This document shows positions 36,101 through 51,100 of a stretch of 64,000 bases of DNA, in pieces; position 1 is the stretch's first letter; each line of letters starts with the position of its first letter. The stretch comes from Vanessa cardui (taxonomy: Eukaryota > Arthropoda > Insecta > Lepidoptera > Nymphalidae). A program made the translations under genes and the position numbers. The notes under the pieces were generated by a model that was not told the origin of the DNA, did not search any database, and saw nothing but the letters and a program-made list of their open reading frames with translations. The stretch is taken from NCBI RefSeq assembly GCF_905220365.1, contig NC_061135.1, positions 6,105,501 through 6,169,500 of the forward strand. Reading direction: 5' to 3'.

Positions 36101-39100
36101 AACTCAATAACTAAACTAGGATGTTATGTATATTAAGTATTGATTGTCTAGTTAAGCTGTGAAATTAAAATTTGATTCGGTTTTCTTCCAAATACTGAAG
36201 ATATATTACTAAAATTTAAAAATAACATGAAAAGCTCAGTCACCCGTAGCATTCAGAATAGTCGAAAACTCGTGTATACATAAAATAAACTCGCTGCAGT
36301 GGATGTGTTAATCCTCCACAAATAAGTTGACTAGATTGCCGATGTTTAGTATATCATTATCTAAACTTTTGTAAAATTCATGATCATTGACGTAATTGTA
36401 ACTCATATCTTTGAAATATTTGAACAAAATAACAAGTTAATCGTCTTTCTGAAAACTTATTTACTTGTTGTCGTCTATTTGTTATGATAAGATAACACAT
36501 TTAATACCAATAGAACATTATTTATATAAAGTTTATCAATGAAATAGAAATATTTGTGAATGAGTCACGCTTTTAGTGTATTTGCAGCCTACGATACAAA
36601 AATGCGAATTTTATGTGTCGAAACGTATTAGATATTGAGAGGAGGCCGGTGTAGGCGCGGAAACCAGTCCTCAAGAGCAAGGTCAGGTCTAGAGCTCTAG
36701 ATGACGGAGCCGGCTTTATTGCCCTCTTAACACTGTTTCCTGAACTATTCTATATCGGTTTCTTTATTTTTTCATATAACCTGGCTTTTCTATCGAGATA
36801 TTTGCCCTTGACCGTTAACGTTGATTATTTTACATTAATTTAAAATATGTATGAGTTTTTAGTGACTGTTTACTAACAATTGATATTTTAAATTTAACGT
36901 CACCTGGCAATGTTTAATCAATCCAAATATACTTCAATTAGCGGTAAACATGTACGTGTCACATTATTTAATTTTGTATTCGCGCAAAATTTCGCCGTTT
37001 ATCATTTAATATTATATTTTGAATTTATATTTGTATATAATCAATTAATTTGGTGGCTACATTTCATATCATGAAATGAGAAGTCTGTCGAAATACGAGT
37101 ATTAAAATACATTTTTGTAACCGTCCTACGTGTAAAGTCCTTAACATCATATCTAATCCGAATATTCTTACTTGTATGTCACACTTAAGTTGAAAAGAAT
37201 AACACGTGGTGTTCCCATAAAATTATGTACTTAATGCGTGTGAACTCAAGTTATATATTATAGAGGAGACTACGTATCATTAAGGTATTATTTCGTAAAA
37301 ATAAACGCGGATGTATAATTATTTGTTTAGTAACCGGTACGCATTTTACACAATAAATCGTTTGTTCTGCGCAATATACTTATACAGTTTTGTAAATACA
37401 AGTGATATTGGCCTGAAAAGTAATTGAATAAATAAATATTATGATATTGGGTACGTAGTTTTAATGAGAATTATTTATTATTAAGGGAGAATGAGTCTGT
37501 AAGTAAAGTTGGAGGTACCTCGAAGCCTTATCCACTATTCTGCAGTATATAGTATTGCAGGATATAGTTATTGTTTACAAATTATTTTGTAAAACGATAA
37601 CTTTAGTCTTACTCAAAACAAAGAACCTCAAACTGCTGTCATCCTATTCGTTACCGCAACCGGAAGCGTTTCCGGGTTGGTAAAAAATAACCCGTCCACA
37701 TTGGTGTTTAGTTTTCGAATAATAGTTTTCGACAGCTAGCTTCTTGATACATAATTAGAATCAGGTATCGGATAAGTAATTCATTTTTTTAATATATCAC
37801 CACTCAAATAGACTTTTGGTTTCAATTTATATCTATAATAAAATGCGTATGTTGTATAGGATCTGACGCAGTACCATTTTGTGATTCCGTATCGATTTTA
37901 AGTAAACATTGGCGTCTTCACTCTTATCTGTGGATGGCAGATGCTAGCCATTTATATCGAGGCGTTGGGCCTTAACTGTAATTCATGATATAAGTTTAGA
38001 GTATTACGACTGCGACTCAATCTTAAATGGCATTATTGGAAATACACGCAACATAAATATACCTATTGAAATTTATACCTAACTGAAATATCTTGTCTTT
38101 AAATAGCATTGCATCAGCAATGATTGTAAGAATAATGAACATCATAATTAATTTACTTGAGTTATAACTTTTACAAAGGTATATTTGGCGCCCTTGATGG
38201 TACCTCGTGGAAGTCTTTATTTGTGCCGGTCGTTCGGGCTTCACCTTGTAGTCACGTGGAACGCCGCCGTGACTCATCGCTGCGCAGCGTAGTCTGTCCT
38301 TAAGATTTGCGTTGTACAAGTCTTTTTAAGGCCATTCGTACATTGTCCGCGTAAACAATTTAATAAATAAATATTGTCATTACATCGCAGTAATGCTAGA
38401 TATTTTATACAGCTCTCATAATCAATTAGTCTCAAAGTTTATATTGAGTGAAGCGGTAGTATTAAGGCTTATATAAAAGTATAAGATAAAGTATTTAATT
38501 GATTGCATGCTTGTCTGTATGTACACAACGTGGATTGCTCTTAAACCGCAATCTAGATTAGTGTTCATGGCGTTAAGTGCAGGACAAGCTCTTGTCGCAC
38601 TCGGCTACTGCCACATTCTCTATTTGCTTTTAGCTTCATGCGACTAACAACAATATGCAAATATACTGCATGACTATTCATAAAGATCCTTTCGGTGCAG
38701 CTCAGTGTAAAAGGTATTCAAATATCAATGTATTCTAGATCGTTATCTGTACAAGGGCTTAATTCCATATCTGTCCATTTTTGCGCCACTAAAACTGTTT
38801 GCACTGAAAAATGAAGATTTATATAACAGACCAAGTTTAAGATCTTTATTACACAGTATTAAATATTGATTTAAATTCTTACTATCATTTAATATAAATT
38901 ATTCAGAATGTGGAATAGAAAATTATTTTCTAGTAGGTAAGTTCCAAGATGAATAATCGTTTGTTTACATTGTTAATTATGAATGCTTTGCGAATCGTAG
39001 GATATAACTTCAGAATATTAATGGGAGCTATCAATTCCATTTCAATGAGTTATCATGTAGAAAATACATTTATCGCAGACGACTATAATATCCTGTCTAG

Positions 39101-42100
39101 TAAAAGCTATTAGTCTGCATACTACTACACGCCAGCCGAGTTTTAACTGCTCTGAAAATTAGGAAGAGGCCCCTCGCAGTTGCTTTATTGCGTACCTACT
39201 AATTCCAATTTCATACTGGAAAAATACTAATGCGAGTAATGTAATTCAGTTTTGTTAATTGATATTTTGACCGTTTTATATCGATGGTGAGGGTCGAGAA
39301 ATGAACAGTCAATTTTTCTAATGTGTTACGATTATAACATTCAGTTGTAAGAAGCTGGTGACAATTAAAAACTATATTTATAATTTGTAATATAATTTAT
39401 TTATAATTAAAAAATATACCTATATATATTTGTTGGACGTACCTTTAGCTAAATATATATTTTCTTATTATTTTTGCACTTAAATACAATAAATAGACTA
39501 GGATAAAACCCTATACCAGCTTCAGCTTAAACGTCGATTCCCGCATGATATGTTAAATACCCTTGTTGCGGGACAACCGCCTGCACCATCGACACTGGAT
39601 GATTAATATCCGCTAGGAGAAGGTCGCGGGCGGAGCTGTGACGTCATCTCCGCAATCACTTTACTTCCGCTCGTGCCGTACGTGGACGGACTGGCGACTA
39701 TCATGGAACGGTTAACGATTCAATTTAGTTTTGTCAATCGATTTACTTTTACTTTACTATTCATTGTACTATGAAAGGTGACGATTCATAATTCAGTTTC
39801 TTCAAAGCGAAATAAATATCAATTATGATTATGTTAGAAAATTATTTCGGTTTAAAATAGTGTTTGTTGATTTGATAAATATAAAAGTGATGATAAAATA
39901 GGTTGAAAGAACCTCGAAACAAAAGCTTAAAGTTTCTTTGTATTGTTTTAATTGCACTGCATAATTTCACTTTTATTTCGAACTGAAACTCTCTCGGCGC
40001 TCTTTTATGAGTGGAGTAAGCAATCATAAAATAATGTCATTATATTATGATAGTCCAGCAACAAAGTGTCGATATTTATAAGAGCGATATCTTCAAAAAT
40101 CAGACCGCTTTTTGTTTCGCTGTTGTAAAATATTCGACCTTGTGCCACCGATATGTTGATATTGCCGTACGTAGAACAAAACGCGAAACAATAGGGTTGC
40201 TGCGCGTCCCATTTGTGTGCCGTATTTTGTTAGCTGACGTTCGCTTTTCATCACTCTGTCGGCATAATGAGATCGGTGCATTCATGGCTGATGCGAGAGC
40301 ACTCATTGTATCAGATGACTAACGAGCGCACATAGCGAAACTTTGCTCGTATCTGCTCATTTTATAGGGGAATTATAGTAAGTAGTCTTACTTTATACTA
40401 AGCCTCGTAAACCACTATGTAAACTCTGCACAGAGACATTTTATTTAGCTCGTTTATATAGGTTAGCTACATCTGTTATTTCTGAATAGTTAATTTAGGT
40501 CGACTTGAGTATTTATATGTATGTCTGAATATGAATGTTATTTATAGCCGCATATTGTTATGTTATTTTTATCAAAGTGCCTAAATTGACATGCTAGCAA
40601 AACACGAATCTATTGTGTTTACATAACAACAATACCTATTTGTTGACCTAAAAAGTCGGATATATATGTATATGTATTAATCTGGAATACAAGTTATTTT
40701 GCATTGTTCAACTACATACTTTGAAAACAGTCGTATTTTTTACAATATTTTAAATTCGAATGTTAGTTTTGAATATAAATACGAAAATAGTCACCTTAAC
40801 TCTGAGTAATAAATTGATCGCGTTCTTATATTGTAATGTTCGCTAGGGAAAGAGAGTTCTTCAAATTGAGTAATGTGAATATTGCACCTGGCCCAGTCGG
40901 AGCTGCAGCTGCCATCATTTCGTTATTTTTTTTATCCCTTATTCCACTCACCGACACAATCTCATGTTGCAATAATGCAGTGATCTTCTGACCCCATTTT
41001 ACTAACAAAACATTAAGAGACTATTATAGCTGTACGGAAGTGGGTATATTTTCTACAGCTTGGCTTCTTTCCATAAAGAAATGAGCACGGGTCGCAAGCA
41101 AATCACTTTATCCAACGGAAACAGTAGACTTACTTTTTATTTAAGAAGCGCTGCTAATATTATGTTTATATCTTAAGTTAGTATTCGGATTGAATTGATG
41201 ATATGATTTTAGAGTGTTCTTAAGTTTACTTACTGTGAGCTAAATCATAGCGCTAGCTCTCGGCAGAGTTCACCTGGTAGCGCGGAACGGGGATAGCTCA
41301 TGGCACGCGTGACCTATATCATATTTCAAAGGGAGCCTGGGACACCGCCAACTCCATTGCTTCAAGGACTTTTTTACTTTATTAAATATAAAATGCATGC
41401 CTTTTTTTAATTTTAAATTTTAAAAGTATTTCATAGATGTATTTTCATTATTCGACGATGTGAAATGTAATTTTCTTTTCTCCCCGAATGATGCTCATAA
41501 GTTGTTTGTTAAATTGATGTCAGTGATGCGACTCTTAGACGTTGATTTGTTTCTTAATTAAATTGTGTTTTCGACTTGCAAACTTTACATAATACTGTAT
41601 GTTTGATTGCTTAGGCTTGCGAAATTCAATTAAATTATAATTAATACCGCATACGTATTTGTTGTTACTTATTTTAACACAAAATGCAAACAAATTATAA
41701 TTGGGTTTAATATTATATAATAATAATGCCAGTTAAACAAAGGTGTTTTATATCGTAACGCGTAATAAGTAGTTTTACTTTCTAAACTTCCAATCTTTTT
41801 TGTAACATTGTTTATCGTTTAGTTTTGAAATCCTCTTATTTAATTGTGCTTAACAGTTGTAATTGTGCTCTCGTTAGCAATGTGACCTTGTTTTCAGTAA
41901 AGCCTTAGCGATATACACAATGGCAATGGCACAAAAATGTAATCCATTCTTTTGGATATATATGTATATCATCGTATGTATTGTGAATAAGGTATAATGT
42001 AAAATGAATGTTCCGTTCATCAGTCCAAAAGTTGTATAATAAATACAAAAATTGAAAGAGGGGTCGATCGATACGATAAAAAAATATGCATAAGATTCTT

Positions 42101-45100
42101 GTTTTTTTAAAGACTAATGTATTATAAGTAAATCTATGCTCCCAAAGGCGCAACCCTCCACACCAAGTTATCAGTGTGCATTAATATGGGTGACCCTCGT
42201 GCTTAGATGGCTTTGATCCTGAGATGATTAATATATGATTAAAGACTGCGAAAATAAATACAAATTAGATTATGTTTGTTAATGCATGTCGATAATTTAA
42301 CGAAGGGCGCGGCTTCTTTAGTGAACAGATCTATATTACATTATCATTAAATCATCCTGAGTTATTTTCATAGAGATCGATCGTGCGAAACAAATATGTA
42401 TTATTTTTTAATTTAAGTCTTAAAAGGTTTACTGACTGCCCTGTGTGTCAGCGACAAATCGGAACTTGGTATTCAAATTTAATATCGACGATCGTCAATA
42501 ACGCTGCTTGGTCTGCTCTCCAGCCATGTTCTATATTCACAAAGTAATGCCTACTTACGTCACAGCAGAATCGCTCTCGAAGATTTTATTTGTCATCACT
42601 TTTTATACGACATGCTCTCGTTATTAGACGTACGTTCTAGTAATTACTTTCGTTGGATATAATATAAAATTCTAGTATTATTAACCCAAAAGACTGAGTT
42701 TAAATTTGTGTTACACAATCGTACGATTATTCGTTTATAGTGTTTAATTAAATTCTTAATGTTATGTAATCAACGCAAAAAAAATATAAAACACATTTTT
42801 TTTATTATTTTTAATTTGTGCTATTTTGAAAAGCCATGTTTATAAATAGATATGACTTGCTAAGTATTTGTAAGTAAAGACGCAAGATCAGCTAGTACTT
42901 AGCTAATGTAACCAATACGACTTATTATCTTCTAACCCTGAAGGCTAATGTCTCAATCTTATCGTTTGAACTAAATTATCGCTGACCATCAGTTTGTTAC
43001 AACGATGTGTATCGTTATTTAGGTCAAACAACTGTTACCTTATACTCACGTTTTACCTTATTCTCAATTTCGGTGTGACGATGAAGGAAACATTGCATAT
43101 CCATCAGATTGCATTAACTAGCAGTAACTACATTGCAGCACCGTTTGAGTAATTATGTAAAAAAAAAAACATTTAATTAGTACTGTACCAAAGATCTTGA
43201 TCTTTCTCAAATTGGCACTACATTCTTAGCCAATCATAAAGCGAAGGCCCCATGTCTACTTGAAAGGTATAGCTATAGCCATAGCCTTTGATCTAAGATC
43301 AAAGGTGAGCAATTACCATAAAATATTATGTACATTATGTGTATTTTTAAAATACTTATCTGAACTACCTCAGTAGTTGTGGTTTTGGGGTAAAATTTTA
43401 TGATCTAGCCAACACAAGTTTGGGCTTTTCGATTAAGACTATACGAGTGACAAAAAGGAGATACCACCAATTAATCTTTAATATTAGAAACCAAGACAAA
43501 TTTTCTATTATATAATTGTCGTATAATTATATTATTTAATAATTGTTGTATTTATTCTAAGTTATCAAGTAATTTCCAAGAACACATAACAAAAACGTTA
43601 ACAGTTGGACATAATATCTTATGTCTGACATAATAGCTGGACTCGCTTATTATTACCTCAGCACACATTTGTGACCTCGCCCTAAAACACTTGCTAGACA
43701 TTACCATATATGACGTAATTGAAAGTTACGTGTATAACCTTGATATTGTGTTATAATTTAATACTATCTAACAAAAGTGTTGTTTTGTAAATCGATAATA
43801 ATCGCATGTATTTATTATCAGCTATGTTCTCAATATTATTATCGTAAGGATGTAAATTATAAACGAACAAATATTAATTTTATTTCGTACTAAGTATAAC
43901 GTAAATTAATTTCAATTAATCATCTTATTTTATTGTTTCGAGGTTAAACCGGTTACGTTTAGCGAACCCTCCTCAAACTATAACCTTGAATTTAGATAAT
44001 CTGCTACGGTTTTCCCTCGTAATTAAAACTTGTTGTTTTCCTCGGAAGCAACTGCCTTTTGATGGCTATCATATTTTTTTAATATATCCTTTTGTTATTT
44101 TTTTAAATATATTTTTTTACATTTTTAAAATATATTCGTCGAAATAAAAAATATTTCCGTCTGAAATAGAATGACAAAATGTTCAAAATTAGACAATATG
44201 AAAATATTAAATATCAAGGCGCCATATATGTAAAGCAGTCATGCGAGCTAACAGTGTGTTGATAGAACATCGTATTCATCGCTCAGCAAAATTCTCAGCG
44301 GGATACAGTTGCCACAAACTGTGCAGAGTTACTTAAAATGCAATTCGGTGGTTCCTAGTTCCTACTCATTCGCTACATCCCCGGATTTTAGCTAGAAAAA
44401 TGTGGTGCCCGTTCAAAATGATTAAGTTTCAGTAAATATTTTATAAGATGATCTCTTTTTTACGATAAAATTGCGCATTACTATTGAAAGATAATTATTT
44501 TCATTAATAATAATATGTGTATGAAATGTGAGTAATTAGCAGAATAAATGAATAAGATAAGATAAATATTCAAAGTCATAATATTAGTATAATAAAAGTG
44601 CTCAAAATATTTATCATAAAGTTGAAATAGTTATTTTTCGAGGAATTAGTGTTATACTATAGACATAATTATATAGAACACGCGCTTACACACCCTGACA
44701 CTCGCGACAAGGATTTTATTTATGTATTGGGAACAGTCCGCCTGTTCAACGACCAGTAACATGAGTTACGTCGTTTGCTATTGAGAGCACAGATTTTATA
44801 GACGCACATTATATAACCTGATAATACTTATGATTATTTTGTAAACTAAGGGAAATTTTGTGAAATTTAGAAATATTAATTTCACTTTCCATCTGATAGA
44901 ACCCTTTTTATATTTGTTGTTTTTGATTTACTTATTGTTGTTGTATTTTTATAAAGTATGTAGGCAAATTGGCCACATTATGTCAAGTTGTTCCCGACGC
45001 CCCAAAAACGTTGTAAGACATTTTATTATTTTTTTATGTGTCGAATACCTCGCTAACCATGGGTACAAAGTTATTATGTCCCTTGTGCCTGTTCTGCACT

Positions 45101-48100
45101 GGCTCAATAACTCTTCAAACTGGAACATAAAAATAAAAAGTATTTCTGCTTGGCGATAGGATACACGATGAGTCGTTGGTTGTTTAACCCAGACGGGCCC
45201 TACCACCGGGTAAAGCTATCATGTGCCCTTTTTTTGTTAAATGTTTTGTCAAATTTACTACTCATTCCAGTTTTTAAGTGCTATGTCACCGTTACCTAAT
45301 GTATTTATTATATCTTTGACCTCCAAAAATCATTCATACAAAAACATTTTTTGCCGGGCCTTTTAACGGTTAATGTCCTTAATTGTTTAATTCTTTATAC
45401 TTACCTGCTTAAATTATTTTTTCACATTTAGTTAATATGAAAAACATTTTTACCTATTTATAGTATGCTACTTAATTTACGTGCATTGACAAGACTAATA
45501 TTGTTAGCTACGCTCGCCAATAAAACTATTTTGTTTACATCTAATCACAACGTACAGTGCATCTTTAATTACCATTTTATTTTTGTATGCTTGACCTCGA
45601 AATGACAACTACCAAGTAAATAAAATGATTCATGTAAAATTATATTTAATGAGTTAGTAATCTAAATTTTCAAAAATTAATAAATATATTTTACAAATCA
45701 GGATAAATTCAATGTTCGAAATGTAGATTCTTCTGAAAAAAATATGCATGAAGCTCAGTAGTTCCTGTTGCGATATATGTAATGATCATAATTACGTACA
45801 ATGACTCCGTATGAAAATTATGTACAATGACTCCGTATGAAAATTAACGAATGCTCCAAGTGTTTTTATCATCAATATAATCTTGTACTGAATAATACGC
45901 CTTATTAATGTATTCAACATACATACGTAGATTATTTGCGGTTGATTTTATCGTATATCGAATTGTTAATGTTAACATATCAGAATCGATAAATCGAATC
46001 AACTCCTCCGTGTTTACAATTATTCGTAGGCGCTGCGCTAATAAAATCGAACTCTCTGACATTTGACTTAAAGGTCAACGTTGTAATTGGAAATTGAGTG
46101 ATGTTCGGTCGACGGACCACACGATGACTTTTATAACTAAGAATAAAGGTAAGCTTCAAATGTCGTCGGTCATCTTTACTGCGGTCTCGTTATAAAAATA
46201 AACGTGAGAGTTTTAAATTGTAACAGACGGATAAATCGGTGTATATATGTAGGCGAATCGTATGTATAATAAGAAGTGTTATTCTTCCTAATACATAGGT
46301 ATATAGTAAATCTAATATTTGAATTTGAGTATGGTAAATAAAATAAGATAGAAAAATAAATTTGAGTCCATGTGTTAATGATTCAGTCAGGGGTTTAAAC
46401 ATCGATAATCATGACTTTATTCTAAACGATGTATTTTAGGAGAAGTAAAATTTCGCAAGTGAAATACCATTATTCCAGTATCGGTTGGAACTCGGCCAAC
46501 GTAGTCTTTGTGACACTTTGCTATTGGCTTAATAACTTCATCAACTTCGATGAAATCTCTTTGACACTGTAATCAGCAAATAGCTAAGAGTTTTAGCTGT
46601 CTCTGCATTTTATAAAAAAAAGGTAATTCTGTTTTTCTGATAAACGTTGCTCACACTTGGCTTAAAAGATAATATTTCTTAGTTAAAAAAATATTCAGAT
46701 TGCTACTGAGCGATTTGAGATGGCACGTCTACCTCCTTTTTCTTGAAGTAGCAGTGTCAAACTTTTTCTGCGACTAGTTGCTATGTACACGAGCACAAGG
46801 ATCTCATTTAAAGCATGAATGCCTTCATTTTTGTCGCTGAAATGGGATATGACGAACTCCTTTTACCCTTTGACGCTCTTAAGTGGGTGCTTTTACAGAA
46901 CTATATCATGCCTTGAAGTATATCGCGTTGTTTAAAAATAGGCCATAGAACAGTTTTAAAACAAATTCTATTATTTTATAAAGTTATGAGACAAGGCTGT
47001 CAAAATGTTTTCTTTTATTTTTTACTGAGTGGCTTTTGTTTAAAAACGTTAAATATTTAATCCGTATGACTTCAAAATGTTGAAATGAAATGTGTTAAAA
47101 TTAAAAGGTATGTAAAAGAACCCTGAAAATGCGCTCGTTTCTAATTGTAATCTGAAATCTATAAACGATACTGATTTATTTGTGTACGTAGGTACTATAG
47201 ATTAAGACTAAAATGGCTGGTGGTATTGTAAGGCATAAATGTTGGCGGAAGAGCATCATTTTGTATAGAAGCACAGCTGCAACGGATTGAATGAATGTGG
47301 GTATTTAAAGTGCACACCCTTTTTGAAATAGCGAGCGCTTCGCTCTCGTGATTTTTCTTATTTCTTCATTCTCAGCACCTGCATTAATACTTGAACTTGT
47401 ATCTGTACAGATAATAATTGTATCACAAAGTTGAAAATAATAACGTAATCGTATTGGTCGCAGATAGAATTATTTATTAATGTAGTAGGTACGGGTGAAT
47501 TTCGGAACAGGAAATAAAAATGGATACTAGAGATTTGTGAACATGGTACTGCATTAAATTTTTATTTTACACAAGCCCTGCCATTCTACCTCAGGCTATT
47601 CTTCGTGGAGTAATGCTTTATATTATTCATTCATTAAATGAGATTTTAAATTTGAGTACTGACGGATACTTAAATAATATATTTCTTTGTCTGTGATGTG
47701 CATAAACAAATTATAGTCCTGAAATGGAAAATTTAAGACAAGAGCGAGGTTAAGGGGGTCAGGTTGTTAGGATTTATTATCCTTATCAGCCATCTTGAGG
47801 TGTCCTCTTGAATCTAATTTACCTAATAATAACATCAATCAAAAGTTGAAAGTATATGTTTTTAATACTATAATTTCATTCTAATAATATTCACCTAATA
47901 TTTTTAGTTTAAGTTTTTAAATTAAAAAATATTTAGGTAATTCATAGACAAAAAAATACTCACAAAAATACTACGGAACGAATTTACTGAACCCTTAGTA
48001 AAATAAACAAAGTTCAAAGCTATGGCCCGACAGAGTATTAATAGATATTTAAATGAAAATAATACTATCGTCTACATTGCCGTCATCGGGGGATGTCTAG

Positions 48101-51100
48101 ACTGCAGTCTGCCCAACGCGGAAGACTCGGGCCAACGCACTTAACGAATAGGTAAAGTGCATGTTGTTTAACTTCATAACCATATCATCAACCGAAACTT
48201 GTACATAACAATTAGTATTTAGTTAAGTAATGGATATGCGATTATTCAATTTACAGTTTTTTTATCCTACTAAAATTATACAATCTCTTAGTTATTTCAT
48301 CTATTCCATAACAATTGCGTATTACGTTAAATGTTATTTCCGCATGTGCTTAAAATAATTAGTGTTAGTTTTTTTTGTCATTATTACTTAAAATAATTTC
48401 TATATAAGATTTGACCAGATATATATTTCATTTTATACAGGACATTTTGAAAGTAACTAGACATGATTTCATACGTAGAGCATAGCGTAATACTGAGGTC
48501 ATTGACCTGGCACCCCTACCTTTCTTAACATCCCGAGCCTGTCTGACTTCACCCCGAAAGTTTCTTGGGTATATTCCATTTTATTGACCTTAAATGGGTT
48601 TTATATCTTGCACGATTTATCTCATTTTCGCTTGGTTCATTTGGTAAAGCTTTGTGTTGTTGCTAAGATTTTTTCCTTAAAATTCAAGGTCACCTATGCG
48701 CCTACGGATTTTTACAAAAAATAAACTTTCCGGCTATTTAACATATAATAATATTGGATCGGAGACATCAATATAACAACAAAGACTATATTGCCTGGAT
48801 AATAATAGTTATATACTTTTTATTTTTTTTGATTTTTTCGCAGTTTTATATTTCGTCTCTTATTTATTATTTTCATATTTATTTTATTCTGTTTTGTGGT
48901 AACTCAAATCTACTTTATAGTGCTCTTTAATGATTTGCTTGCTTATCCATGTTTAATAATTCGATACGCTTTACACGTTATAAGTAGCTTTACAGTTAAA
49001 AACACTCTTCACTAAAACCAGCTTTTACTCAAATTAAATATAAATTATGAATAAAAATATAATAATGATTAAATGACAAAAAAATATGACTTCAGTTAAT
49101 AATCATTATTTACGATAGATTAGACTTAGTTTGTTTCAAGAGAGCACGCGGGTCCTTTATTTAAATTATGCGTAGACATGTTTGGGCTGCGTTGACACTT
49201 GAAAAATATACTTCTAATTAATTTGATTACATGCTTTGAAGTCTGTACACAGAGACTGACATGTCAGTCACATAAAACAGCCCCCGTTCGAATAGATTCG
49301 TATTCCAAAAAAGATCATTTACCCTCGACCGATCGGCGGCATCGTCGAGCGTGAATATTTATGAGCATGGCCCGCTGCTATGGAAGATTCATTACGAACT
49401 CTTGAAGCTGATCAACCGCATTCAAGTTTCAAATTGATTTAATTAAATAATGTGATTTCGTTATGAGTACAATAATGTTGTACAGGTTCATGGTTTTCTA
49501 TATGATAATTATTGTTAAAAGATAGTGTTGTGTCTGTTCTTGTAATAAGTGAGCTCATGAATGCTTCACATAGAATAGCGTAGTATTGCGAAAGCGTACT
49601 CACTACGACACCGATCGCAATTGTTTAATAACGTGCTCGTAATATTTATTTTAGAAAGTATCAACAATAATGTCGTATATCATTATGTTGGCTTCTAGTA
49701 TTTGAATTGAGTTATCGACATTCGAATAGCATAATGCCTTTTTGGCTAACAATAATAGATCAGCTCGTGGCTAGGTTGGGTTTTACGTACGTGAGGTACG
49801 ATGCTAAAATAATTTTGCCTATTTTAATTAATACTATGTAGTTATATAATACGATTGCCGCGGTTGTAATAAGAGGTAATTAATTACATTTAATATTCTT
49901 TCGCATCTGCGCTATTTTGTACATAATAAATATAGAAAACAAATGTATAAAATTGATGATTATCATATTTTATATCATACTTTTGGAAAACTGGAGGACG
50001 TTAGAAAGTTTTTTTTTTTAAATATTAAAAATTCTTCAGACAACAATCTGAAGATTTTTTAAATATTTATAAAGTAGCTTGTCAAAATATTGTTATTTCC
50101 CATTAGAAACCTTTTGCTACTGTGTTTTTTTTTTCTAGATAAATCGTGGTCTGTAGTAGATACACAAACAATAATCTGTCATTGTCATTCATTAGTCATA
50201 CGTAAGTTTCCATTCAGACGTAATAACTAATAGACTATTGGTTGTTTATTGTTGTTTCCTCCTATACAGTTTATTAATATATAATTATTAAGTTATTTAT
50301 AGTTCATGTCTAATATAAGTAGCCTCAAGCTTCACTCGAAATCATATGAACTATTACCTCGTAAAGAGAACTCTAAGAAGAAACCACATCGCTTTATAAA
50401 AGCATTTCTAAGAAAGATATCCGACGTGGAACATGAGATTTTCCTTTGCTGACGTATTTGGTACGACGCAACTCCACATTTCCTTTGGAGATCGGAGCTA
50501 GATAGCAGCCAGTTCTTTAACTACCTTTTCAAAGTCTGCCAAAGATTACTTTCAATTGGAGCGTAGATTTATAGATTTATTTTATTATATCTATTGGTTT
50601 TTAGATGTCCCGTTATAAATTATATATAAATGCTTCTAAATATTTTTCATCCATAATGATTTTTATTAAATACTTGAATAATAATTTTAATATTTCTGTT
50701 ATTTATTCAACTTGATCAAATAAATCACGGGTAATTTATTTTTAAGTACTTACTCATTGTTTATCGTTTTGTCTTGCGACCATTTTGAATTAAATAATAA
50801 AATAAGCTTACAATGTCGTATAACTGTCGAAGTAATTGTAACTCGGCTAATACCTATTTCAATTTATCAAAGAGATAAATAAGTGCTATACATTTATCAT
50901 CTTTACACACAATTCTGTAAATAAATCCGTGAAGTACAGTAGAAGTTAATATTTTGTTTGATATTATCTATATGATTTGTTCTAGGGTGGTTATCCAGCC
51001 AAATTAAAGAAGGTGCTCATAGTGACAGCGCCGCTGTGGTTCAAGGCGCCGTTTCGAATTCTTCGATTGTTTGTGCGTGAGAAGTTACGCGAGCGCGTAC

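Larger units (their letters stand above)
28902..50985 (+). other. Ptpmeg2 intron 4 (22 kb)
   Basis: Long AT-rich intron. It contains two SINE-like repeats (29585-29825, 31113-31355), a MITE (30085-30362), a GC-rich promoter-like block (32465-32930), further GC-richer islands (38180-38315, 39590-39700, 41255-41350), a 26-bp tandem duplication (45791-45842) and a decayed repeat (44961-45216). I see no nested protein gene. The length and the islands suggest that regulatory elements sit here. Confidence 0.7.

Noticed and set aside
43287..43307. Palindrome cctttgatc-taa-gatcaaagg
   Set aside because: Only a 9-bp stem, expected by chance in a long AT-rich intron.
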